DNA from: Aurantibacter crassamenti
Lineage (GTDB): Bacteria > Bacteroidota > Bacteroidia > Flavobacteriales > Flavobacteriaceae
NCBI RefSeq assembly: GCF_016811105.1
Contig: NZ_JAFBGM010000001.1
Span: 434,001-498,000 of the forward strand
Reading direction: 5' to 3'
Length of the DNA: 64,000 nt
In this document: in pieces, positions 36,552 through 44,705 of the stretch
Position numbering within the stretch: the stretch's first letter is position 1
Layout: each line of letters starts with the position of its first letter
Position numbers and translations under genes: made by a program
Notes under the pieces: generated by a model
Seen by the model: only the letters and a program-made list of their open reading frames with translations
The model's database searches: none
Told to the model about the DNA's origin: nothing

Positions 36552-39266
36552 TTAGAAGTTGTAACGTAAACTTAAGTTCCATGTTCTTCCAAAACCAAAC
36601 CACACATAGTTATTAGTGTCAATACCATTGTACAACTGCGAACCAGAAGTAGCATGAATATTAGAATCAGACTCTGAAATATATTCAGTATCAAAAACAT
36701 TGTTTACATTAACTCTTGCGAACAAGTTAGATTTCGCAAATCTAAAACGATAATCGATACCTAAATCAAACAGATTATAACTAGGAAGTTTAAGAGCTCC
36801 TTGATTATTGTCAGTTAAGAAAATGTCATCATTTTCAATATCTAAATCGGCATATAAGTTTGAGGCGTTTCTCCAACTTAAATCCACATTAAAGTCATCA
36901 ACTATAGTATATGCAGCTGCAATATAAGCAGTAAATTGAGCGGCATCACCAACTTTAACATCGTCAACAAACAATGTAGAAGTGCCAATTTGATTATTAT
37001 TATCATCAAAAACGGTTGAAGCAATATCATCTTTATATCTCCAATTACCAACAGATAACATACCATTAAATTTCAAGCTATTTACAGGACGATAGATAAG
37101 TTCTATTTCAACACCTTGGTGTAATTGGCTTACCCCTTCAAAATTAGCAGTACCTTCAGCACCACCACCCAATTCTACACCTCTAGAAATAAAACGATCT
37201 TTCCATGCAGTACTATACAGGTTTAATGTTGCTGATAATATATTTGTACGATACCCATATCCTAATTCAAAAGAAGTAATCTTTTCTATATTAACATCGT
37301 CATTTATAATATTAGCGAAATTTGGAAAAACAGCATCAAAATTTGGTTGGCGCGCTATATAACCCGTATTAAAAAACACATTATTTGCATCATCTAAGTT
37401 GTAGTTCGCTCCACCTTTTACATAACCACCTAAAATATTTTCACGCTCACTTACAACATTATTTACTTGATCAAATGGATCAATACGCTTATAACCTTGA
37501 TTTGAAATACCTGCTTGTAAAACAGCACTTAACTTATTGTTTGATTTATATTCAATAATTCCATTAACTCCAGACCAACGAACGTCTCCAATATTGTAAT
37601 AATCAATTTTATCACCATTTAAACCAGTATCATTAAAAGGAGTAGCAGCAATAGTTTCTGTTAAAATTACACCTTCAGACAAATTACTATTACCTGTACT
37701 AAAATAACCATCTAGGCCTAAAAGATCATTTAAAACTCTATAATGATATCCTTTATAAGCACGTAAATCTACCCCTATACCATAGGTCCAATTATTATTT
37801 TCATATTTTAAATTTGAAATAGCACCATACCAGTTATGCGAGTTCATTGAAGCTCTTCGAATAGCAACATTACTATTTACACCGTTATCATTATAACCAT
37901 TTGACCCAAGACGTAAACCATTGTAATCACTATCTTCATTTGAATAACCTACTCCAGCTCTATTGTTTGCTACTATAGCATCAAAATCAATTGTTCCTGC
38001 AGCTGTTCTATAAGGTAAGTCTCCTTCTTCAATAGCTGCTGTAAGGTCTTTTTGAAATGGATAAATTCCAAAATTTCTACCTCTAGAACCTGTACCTCCA
38101 CCTCGGCCCCATGAACCATAGAATGAAGAAGAGAGCGACCAATTTGAACCTAAATCCCAATCCCAGTTTAAAGTTGCAATAGGTTTATTATAGAAGTTTT
38201 TTCTAAACGAATATTCATCACCGTTTAAAGTACCGTGATCCGCATTAAATCTTCTAAAATCATCACCTCCGAAATTTTGATAATCACGAATCGATAAATC
38301 TAAATCACGTTGATTATGCCATTGTCCAGCACCTGTAAATGTGAAATTAAACGCATGCTTATCGGAAGGTTCATAACCCAATGAAAACAAGTATGTAAAT
38401 CCTTCACCTGAAGTACCATCCACATAACCATCACCACTCCAATGTCCTAATAAAACACTTGTGGCCCAACCTTTTTCATTTTTACCAGAGTTTATACCAA
38501 ACACTTGTTTAAAATATCCATCGTTACCAACAGAACCTGTTGCAAATCCACCTGCTTCTTTATCGGTACTTTTGGTAACAATAGTTACTGTACCACCAAC
38601 CGAAGGCACTGCTAATTTGGAAGCACCAAGACCTCTTTGAACCTGCATACCTGAGGCGATATCTGACAAACCTTGCCAGTTTGACCAATACACCCAACCA
38701 TTTTCCATATCATTTACTGGTTGACCATTGATGATAAATGCAGTATTACTTTGAGAAAAACCACGAACCGAAATTCTAGAATCACCATATCCACCACCTT
38801 GCTTAGTAGCATAAACTGAAGGTGTCTTATTTAATACTTCAGGAAATTCTTGGTTACCTACTTTGGCAACAATTTCACTTGCAGTAATTGTGCTCACCGC
38901 TACAGGAGTTTCTCTTTCTTTAGCAAGATCGATAACACCTGTTCCAACAACCACAACACCTTCTAATTCTTCAGCATCTGGCTCTAAAGTAATTTGTGCT
39001 AAAGCACCAGGACCGGTGAAAGCAATATTTTTAGAAACAAAGCCGATATAAGAAACTATTAAATTCCCTGAATTTTCTGAAACTTCAATTGAGAAATTAC
39101 CATCAAAATCAGTTGAAGTACCATTTGATGTCCCTGCTACCACCACACTTGCTCCTGGTAATGGTGTACTAGACTCACCGTCTATTACAGTACCAGTAAT
39201 TGTTCCTTGAGAAAATACAACAGCGGTAAATAAAAACGCTACCATTGCGAAGTACATTTTTTTCAT
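36552..39266 (-). CDS. TonB-dependent receptor with carboxypeptidase-like domain
   Basis: This 904-residue protein has signal peptide MKKMYFAMVAFLFTAVVFSQ, then a CarboxypepD_reg-like domain (GTITGTVIDGESSTPLPGAS, TDFDGNFSIEV). The TonB-box region is VVVVGTGVIDLAKERETPVAVS. The plug has ISVRGFSQSNTAFIINGQPV and QVQRGLGASKLAVPSVGGTVTIV, and the barrel ends in a terminal aromatic strand WNLSLRYNF. It is longer than metal-siderophore receptors and lies in the size range of peptide or glycan receptors without a SusD partner. No SusD-like gene is next to it. It has a single-gene transcription unit with its own terminator and an operator-like region upstream. Confidence 0.93.
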   Translation of the reverse strand: MKKMYFAMVAFLFTAVVFSQGTITGTVIDGESSTPLPGASVVVAGTSNGTSTDFDGNFSIEVSENSGNLIVSYIGFVSKNIAFTGPGALAQITLEPDAEELEGVVVVGTGVIDLAKERETPVAVSTITASEIVAKVGNQEFPEVLNKTPSVYATKQGGGYGDSRISVRGFSQSNTAFIINGQPVNDMENGWVYWSNWQGLSDIASGMQVQRGLGASKLAVPSVGGTVTIVTKSTDKEAGGFATGSVGNDGYFKQVFGINSGKNEKGWATSVLLGHWSGDGYVDGTSGEGFTYLFSLGYEPSDKHAFNFTFTGAGQWHNQRDLDLSIRDYQNFGGDDFRRFNADHGTLNGDEYSFRKNFYNKPIATLNWDWDLGSNWSLSSSFYGSWGRGGGTGSRGRNFGIYPFQKDLTAAIEEGDLPYRTAAGTIDFDAIVANNRAGVGYSNEDSDYNGLRLGSNGYNDNGVNSNVAIRRASMNSHNWYGAISNLKYENNNWTYGIGVDLRAYKGYHYRVLNDLLGLDGYFSTGNSNLSEGVILTETIAATPFNDTGLNGDKIDYYNIGDVRWSGVNGIIEYKSNNKLSAVLQAGISNQGYKRIDPFDQVNNVVSERENILGGYVKGGANYNLDDANNVFFNTGYIARQPNFDAVFPNFANIINDDVNIEKITSFELGYGYRTNILSATLNLYSTAWKDRFISRGVELGGGAEGTANFEGVSQLHQGVEIELIYRPVNSLKFNGMLSVGNWRYKDDIASTVFDDNNNQIGTSTLFVDDVKVGDAAQFTAYIAAAYTIVDDFNVDLSWRNASNLYADLDIENDDIFLTDNNQGALKLPSYNLFDLGIDYRFRFAKSNLFARVNVNNVFDTEYISESDSNIHATSGSQLYNGIDTNNYVWFGFGRTWNLSLRYNF

Positions 39267-39314
39267 TTGTTCTTGTGTTTAGAGTTTTTGAATTTGCTGC
39301 AAAAATGACGTAAT

Positions 39315-39378
39315 TTAATCTCGTCTAGATTAAGCGAACGTTAAATTTACATTTGGCAAATTAACATAATTTTGGCAA
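39315..39378. promoter_or_regulatory. Inverted and direct repeats upstream of the TonB receptor gene at 36552
   Basis: TTAATCTcgtctAGATTAA (39315-39333) is a 7-bp-arm inverted repeat 49 bases before the receptor start. Further upstream TTTGGCAA occurs at 39352-39359 and 39371-39378, 19 bases apart. These are candidate regulator sites; the regulator is unknown. Confidence 0.35.
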
Positions 39379-39439
39379 GAACAATATGCTGACAAACAAT
39401 AAGTTATCAGATTTAACTAAGAATGATGAAAATAAGAAA

Positions 39440-41077
39440 TTAACTCTTAAAATATTTCAATAATAGCAAAGTAGATCCATCATGATCACCAATATCGGAA
39501 GATTCAATTTCACTAAGAATGGTTGTAGCCAGTTGTTTTCCTAATTCTACTCCCCATTGGTCGTAGCTAAAAATATTCCAAATCACACCTTGAACAAATA
39601 TTTTATGTTCGTAAAGTGCAATAAGAGCACCTAAACTTTTTGGAGAAAGCTTATCAATTAGAATTGTATTTGTAGGATTATTCCCCTCAAAAACCTTGAA
39701 AGGTGTCAGTTTCTGAATAGCTTCATCAGAAAGGTTTTTAGATTCCAATTCCTTCTTAGCATCTTCAGTAGTCTTACCATTCATTAATGCTTCTGTTTGA
39801 GCAAAGAAATTGGCCATCAATTTATTGTGGTGATCTGTATCACCATGTAATGATTCTTTAAAGCCAATGAAGTCAGCAGGAATTAATTTAGTACCCTGAT
39901 GTATTAATTGAAAAAAGGCGTGCTGCGAATTTGTACCAGGTTCTCCCCAAATAATAGTACCTGTTTCGTAACCCGTTTTATTACCATCACGATCAACACT
40001 TTTACCATTGCTTTCCATAATACCTTGTTGTAAGTATGCTGAAAAACGACTCAAATATTGCGTATACGGTATTATAGCCTCAGTTTCTGCTTCATAAAAA
40101 TTATTATACCATACGCTTAAAAGCGCTAATACTACTGGAATGTTTTGCTCAAAATCTGCAGTTTTGAAATGCTCATCCATTTCATTTGCACCTTTTAGCA
40201 AATTATCAAAATTTTCAAAACCCACAGAAAGAGCTATACTCAAGCCTACTGCGCTCCAAAGTGAAAATCGGCCACCAACCCAATCCCACATCGGAAAAAC
40301 ATTATCCTCTGAGATTCCAAATTCAGCAATTTTTTCTGCGTTTGTTGATACTGCAGCAAAATGTTTAGCAATATCATCTTGAGAGGCATGTTCTAAGAAC
40401 CACTTTTTTAAAGTAGTGGCGTTACTTAGCGTTTCTTGTGTGGTAAAGGTTTTAGAAACAATAACAAAAAGTGTTGTTTCTGGGTTTAATAATTTTATAG
40501 TTTCGTTTACATGATCACCATCTACGTTACTAACAAAATGCAGATTTAAATGATTTTTATAAAACTTCAATGCTTCGACAACCATTGCAGGTCCCAAATC
40601 TGAACCCCCGATACCTATATTTACTACATCAGTAAAGGGTTTACCAGTATAGCCTTTTTTTTCTCCTGAAATTACGGCATCACAAAAAGCATTTATTTGC
40701 GATTTTACTTGATATACTTCAGGAATTACATTTGCACCATCAACCAAAACCTCATCGGAAGATTTAGCACGTAATGCAGTATGCAAGACAGCACGGTCTT
40801 CAGTTTGATTTATAGCATCACCCTTAAAATATTTTTGAATTGCATCTTTCAAATCAACATTATCTGCCAATTCAAATAACAAATTCATGTTTTTTTCTGA
40901 AATTCTATTCTTAGAGAAATCGACAAGAAAATCATTCCATCGCAATGAAAATTTTTGAGCTCTTTGCGCATCTTCTGCGAAAAGAGTTTTGAGATGTTGA
41001 TTTTTTGATTCTTCGTAATTAAGCGTAAGTTTTTTCCAAGTTTCTGTAGCGGTCGGATTCGTGTTCTTTAAAGCCAT
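39440..41077 (-). CDS. pgi: Glucose-6-phosphate isomerase
   Basis: This full-length 545-residue enzyme interconverts glucose-6-phosphate and fructose-6-phosphate in glycolysis and gluconeogenesis. Family landmarks are [15 protein letters not shown], the SKTFTTQET phosphate-binding loop, [16 protein letters not shown], and the signature [19 protein letters not shown] with catalytic Glu and His. Its ATG follows the stop of the M23 peptidase gene with no spacing, so it is the last gene of a four-gene minus-strand operon. Confidence 0.98.
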   Translation of the reverse strand: MALKNTNPTATETWKKLTLNYEESKNQHLKTLFAEDAQRAQKFSLRWNDFLVDFSKNRISEKNMNLLFELADNVDLKDAIQKYFKGDAINQTEDRAVLHTALRAKSSDEVLVDGANVIPEVYQVKSQINAFCDAVISGEKKGYTGKPFTDVVNIGIGGSDLGPAMVVEALKFYKNHLNLHFVSNVDGDHVNETIKLLNPETTLFVIVSKTFTTQETLSNATTLKKWFLEHASQDDIAKHFAAVSTNAEKIAEFGISEDNVFPMWDWVGGRFSLWSAVGLSIALSVGFENFDNLLKGANEMDEHFKTADFEQNIPVVLALLSVWYNNFYEAETEAIIPYTQYLSRFSAYLQQGIMESNGKSVDRDGNKTGYETGTIIWGEPGTNSQHAFFQLIHQGTKLIPADFIGFKESLHGDTDHHNKLMANFFAQTEALMNGKTTEDAKKELESKNLSDEAIQKLTPFKVFEGNNPTNTILIDKLSPKSLGALIALYEHKIFVQGVIWNIFSYDQWGVELGKQLATTILSEIESSDIGDHDGSTLLLLKYFKS

Positions 41078-42370
41078 TTATTTTTCGAAGTCAAGTGATG
41101 TTAATAGATTCTCTTCTTGTGGATAAATATATTCAATACAATCCAATTGACTCTTCTTTGGGTTAATAAACTCGAAATATGCCGGCCTAAGTGTTTCTGC
41201 TAACGGCTCAGCCAACGGTAATTTTTCTCGTAAAGGGTCAACTTGCCTACCATTTCGCCAAAAACGATAACAAACGTGTGGCCCTCCGGTATTACCAGTC
41301 ATTCCTATCCAACCAATAATATCACCTTGCTTCACATGTTCACCTCTTTTTACATTTTGCTTTTTCATATGCAAGTACTGCGTTGAATACGTACCGTTAT
41401 GACGAATTTTCACATATTTACCATTACCGCCTTTACGTCTAGATTCAGTTACAATACCATCAGCAGTGGCCATAATAGGCGTACCTATGGGAGCAGCATA
41501 ATCAGTACCACGATGTGGTCTTACTTTATTACCATAATATCTAATTCTTCGTTTCAGATTATATCTAGATGAAATTCTACTGAATTTTACCGGAGCTCTT
41601 AAAAAGGTTCTTCTTAAGTTATTTGCTTCATCATCAAAGTAATCAACTATACTTTTAAGTGAATCATTTTCATATGCAAACGCATAAATAGGGCGGCCTT
41701 CATGCTCAAAATAAGCAGCTTCAATTGGCTCAGCACCTGCATAAATGGTATCATTAATATATTTTTCTTTGTAGATGACTTTAAATTTATCACCCTTTTG
41801 AAGACGAAAGAAATCAATGGTCCATGCATAAATTTCAGAAAGATCATTGGTTATGTTGTAGTCAATACCTTGATCTAATATAGCTTCAGATAGTGATGTT
41901 TTGATAATACCAGATGCTTCTCTTTCTACGTATTTAACTTCTTTCTTTTCATTGTATGCCTGAACGCTATCTCTAAAATCGATAACAGTATAATTTATGG
42001 GATCATTTTGATAAATAAAAACTTCCGCCGCTTCAGTTGTATCTTTAGACTTCAAAATCAAATAAGGCCTACCCACTCTAATTTTGCGCACATCAAAAGT
42101 ATCTTTGTAATCGCTAGACAACTTTGCGATTTTAGGATATTCTACTTTATTCTGCATCATTAGCTCGCCAAAGCTATCACCTCTGCGTATGGTGTCAAGT
42201 TTTACATTGAATTGGTCAAGATCAAAACCATATTCTTTTTTAATCTCTACTGGCTTTTCAATTACCTTGACTTTGGCTATATCTTTATTTAAGTCGGCAG
42301 ATACAGTTTTATCATCTTTACAAGACGCTAAAACAGCAAACAAAAATACTAGGCCCCACAATTTTCGCAT
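41078..42370 (-). CDS. M23-family peptidoglycan metallopeptidase lipoprotein, HxC in place of HxH
   Basis: This 430-residue protein has lipobox VLASC (Cys17), followed by KDDK, which resembles the flavobacterial surface-export signal. The middle 250 residues hold OapA/LysM-like and beta-rich segments (DTIRRGDSFGELMMQNKVEY, KGDKFKVIYKEKYI). The C-terminal M23 domain has His286 and Asp290 in HRGTDYAAP and YLHMKKQ. Its last motif is G-P-H-V-C-Y (residues 363-368), where most M23 enzymes have HxH. His365 remains, but Cys367 stands at the third zinc-ligand position; Cys could still bind zinc. It probably cleaves peptidoglycan stem crosslinks. Its start is one base after the TDO stop, in an operon with DUF3108, TDO and pgi. 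Confidence 0.9.
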   Translation of the reverse strand: MRKLWGLVFLFAVLASCKDDKTVSADLNKDIAKVKVIEKPVEIKKEYGFDLDQFNVKLDTIRRGDSFGELMMQNKVEYPKIAKLSSDYKDTFDVRKIRVGRPYLILKSKDTTEAAEVFIYQNDPINYTVIDFRDSVQAYNEKKEVKYVEREASGIIKTSLSEAILDQGIDYNITNDLSEIYAWTIDFFRLQKGDKFKVIYKEKYINDTIYAGAEPIEAAYFEHEGRPIYAFAYENDSLKSIVDYFDDEANNLRRTFLRAPVKFSRISSRYNLKRRIRYYGNKVRPHRGTDYAAPIGTPIMATADGIVTESRRKGGNGKYVKIRHNGTYSTQYLHMKKQNVKRGEHVKQGDIIGWIGMTGNTGGPHVCYRFWRNGRQVDPLREKLPLAEPLAETLRPAYFEFINPKKSQLDCIEYIYPQEENLLTSLDFEK

Positions 42371-42371
42371 T

Positions 42372-43340
42372 TTATTTTTTTAATTTATCAGGATTAAAGA
42401 TATGGTCTACCCATTGCTTTCCCCAACTATTTAACTCTTCTTTTGTATATATACTAGGAAAAAACACCACCTTTTGAAAACTAGGCGGCAAATAAGTCTT
42501 CCAGTTTGTACCACCAGTAGCCTCTATTTCTCCGCTTTCTTTACCTAAATATCTATGGGCAGAACCCATATGCATCAAAGGCCAGTTTATATTGGCGTTC
42601 ATATCCAATGTCTTTAACGCTTTTATCAGGTCTTTATTATTCTTTTTATCCTCTGGTAATTGTAAGTATTTATCGTAAATAGTAGCGTTTTTAACCTGAT
42701 TTGCAATACGTACAAGTCTTGGCGTATATCGATATTCAAATTGTTTCAATGTCAAGGTCTTTTCACCTGTATCAACATCTGTTGCTCCCTTTTTCCAATA
42801 GATATGCTCATAAAGATCTTCAATAGCATCTTCGCCTGAAAATTGGTCACGTTCAGTATGGTGAACTAAATACTCTAAAGGTGCCGAATAGATTTCTATC
42901 ATTCGGTATTGCGCCGATTGAAATCCGCTTGCTGGCAACAATGCCATTCTAAATTTAAGAAATTGTTCACGCTCCATCCCCTTTATCATAATGCTAAAGG
43001 AAGAAATTAAGGTTTCAAAATAACTATTGATTCTACGTGCTTTTTCAATAAAGAAATCAATGTTTTGCGATTTATCATCAACCAACTGCTTTTGCTCGTG
43101 CAAAATTAGCTTGAAAAAGAGTTCTGTAATCTGATGATACATTATGAAGATTTCTTCATCAGGAAAATAAGTACGTGGCACCTGTAAACTAAGTAGCGTA
43201 TCAAGTTGAATATAATCCCAATACGTAAGATACCGTTGATGTAATAATCCGTCTAGATAAGAATTAACATCTTGGCCGGAATCTTTGTATTTCTCTTCAA
43301 GTTTAGAAATCTGGGAATCTATTCGATTCTTGTCTTTCAT
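42372..43340 (-). CDS. Tryptophan 2,3-dioxygenase family protein
   Basis: This 322-residue heme dioxygenase-type protein matches TDO by the N-terminal LTYWDYIQLDTLLSLQ. The motif IMYHQITELFFKLILHE contains the active-site His, and substrate-binding Arg lies in FRMALLPASGFQSAQYR. A late HMGSAHRYLG region carries the proximal heme His and is followed by ATGGTNWKTYL, a variant of the GTGGS substrate loop. TDO opens the tryptophan indole ring to N-formylkynurenine. No other kynurenine-pathway gene is in the window. It sits in the operon DUF3108-TDO-M23-pgi. Confidence 0.88.
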   Translation of the reverse strand: MKDKNRIDSQISKLEEKYKDSGQDVNSYLDGLLHQRYLTYWDYIQLDTLLSLQVPRTYFPDEEIFIMYHQITELFFKLILHEQKQLVDDKSQNIDFFIEKARRINSYFETLISSFSIMIKGMEREQFLKFRMALLPASGFQSAQYRMIEIYSAPLEYLVHHTERDQFSGEDAIEDLYEHIYWKKGATDVDTGEKTLTLKQFEYRYTPRLVRIANQVKNATIYDKYLQLPEDKKNNKDLIKALKTLDMNANINWPLMHMGSAHRYLGKESGEIEATGGTNWKTYLPPSFQKVVFFPSIYTKEELNSWGKQWVDHIFNPDKLKK

Positions 43341-43394
43341 CTGAAATTGTCTAATTACTATAAGAAATCAAATTTAGCAATTAGAATTTTAAGA

Positions 43395-44180
43395 TTAATC
43401 CATTATAATCTTAAACTGGTGCTTTAGACCATTATATTGATCTAAATCAGCTTTTATTGAGCCTACAGCCAAATCAGCTTTAATTCGGATTGGGAGTTTA
43501 TTTTTATCTGCAGACACCCAAAGTGACAAACTTTCTTGTTCTTTAAAGACTCTACCAGACTGTACATAAGGTCTAAATTTGAAGCATCTCACCTTACCGA
43601 ATTTTGTTCTCAACACTTCATCACCTAAATACTTTAGCTTAAAGTTAAAAATACCATCATCATCATACAACATGCGTAATGTGATAGATTCACCTTGTAC
43701 CAAGTCTTTTGGCTCATAGTTATTTCTGAGATAATAAAAGGCTGAAATAAGGTCTTGAATACTATCTTGAAGTTCAAACTCTTTTTTAAACTTATTCTTC
43801 TTATCATTTAGGATAGCTTTATCCTTATCATGATCAAAATTAATTTCAACATCTTTGGTATAACCACCTTCATCAATTTTTCGAACAAACTTATAAGGCT
43901 TTCCTACTTCTTTATCAAAGTAGCTTTCGTAACGATCGTCTACTTTAAAAAAGATACTAGCAAAGCCTGAAGTACGACCTTTACCTACTACATGATATAC
44001 GGTTTTACCGTTAATCTCAGCATTTTTGACCTGTAGCGTTGCATAACTAGCATTTAAAAAACCATAATGCAACCTAAATTTTAGCCATTCTCCTGGTTCA
44101 AAAGCAGATTCTTGATTCTGTGCATTAAGCAATACTCCAGAAGCTAAAAAAAGTAGTATAAAAATCTTTCGCATAGCCAT
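43395..44180 (-). CDS. DUF3108 domain periplasmic protein
   Basis: This 261-residue protein has signal peptide (M)RKIFILLFLASGVLLNAQ and begins its mature part with FEPGEWLKFRLHYGFLNASYATLQV, the DUF3108 hallmark. The beta-rich body (YHVVGKGRTSGFASIFFKVDDRYESYFD, GESITLRMLYDDDGIFNFKLKYLG, KCFKFRP-like CFKFRPYVQSG) is typical. Family function is not established. It is the first gene of the operon with TDO, M23 peptidase and pgi, which in flavobacteria is a recurrent arrangement. Two in-frame ATGs (44180 and 44174) are equally good. Confidence 0.87.
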   Translation of the reverse strand: MAMRKIFILLFLASGVLLNAQNQESAFEPGEWLKFRLHYGFLNASYATLQVKNAEINGKTVYHVVGKGRTSGFASIFFKVDDRYESYFDKEVGKPYKFVRKIDEGGYTKDVEINFDHDKDKAILNDKKNKFKKEFELQDSIQDLISAFYYLRNNYEPKDLVQGESITLRMLYDDDGIFNFKLKYLGDEVLRTKFGKVRCFKFRPYVQSGRVFKEQESLSLWVSADKNKLPIRIKADLAVGSIKADLDQYNGLKHQFKIIMD

Positions 44181-44705
44181 TTTGATATTATAAAATTACT
44201 AAAAGTGACCAAACAATGAGCACTCTTAACAATACTTAAACAAAATTTATTCCAAAGTATTGTATGCCAGACCTAACAGTACTAATTAACGTTGATTATT
44301 CGAATAAAAAAGGATGAAATTCAGTCTTAGAGATAGCATATAATTGAAAAGTCTATTTCACAAAAAAAAGCCCTAACGTTTACGTCAGGGCTTTTCCTAA
44401 ATAACCAACCAAACTTTAAATTATGAAAAACCAATACTTAAAGTTGTAAGGGAACCACCCCTTACGCCAACAAATTTACAGCAAAGTTGTAATCAAAAAA
44501 GGCTTTTAACTTACTTTAACTAAAGCCTTAACAAATCTTTATGTCAAATGCCATAAAATTTGCAATTCATTAAGAAAAACGGGGGTTTTTGATGAGTTTC
44601 TCGAGATACTAAATGGCTATTAAATGTCTCAAATATGGCGATGAAACTTCAATTAATTAACACAATTCAATACAGTATTTAAGTAAATTACTCGTTTGTA
44701 GGAAT
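44181..44705. other. 525-base intergenic region with three hairpins and a tiny ORF
   Basis: No normal gene is seen. From left to right: a strong hairpin at 44366-44395; a leader-like AACCAACCAAACTTTAAATT followed by an eight-codon ORF (44423-44449, MKNQYLKL then TAA); a hairpin GTAAGGG/CCCTTAC at 44446-44465; and AAGGCTTT/AAAGCCTT arms at 44499-44529. This may be a small RNA, a long 3' untranslated region of the patatin gene, or the stub of a lost plus-strand gene. The remainder (44181-44365) is AT-rich promoter DNA of the DUF3108 operon. Confidence 0.4.
44366..44395 (-). terminator. Hairpin with T-run, minus-strand terminator
   Basis: AAAAGCCCTAACGT pairs with ACGTCAGGGCTTTT with one mismatch and a two-base loop. 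On the minus strand it is followed by TTTT, giving an eight-T run. It lies 311 bases beyond the patatin stop, so a transcript ending here would have a long untranslated tail or come from a separate small RNA. Confidence 0.65.
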
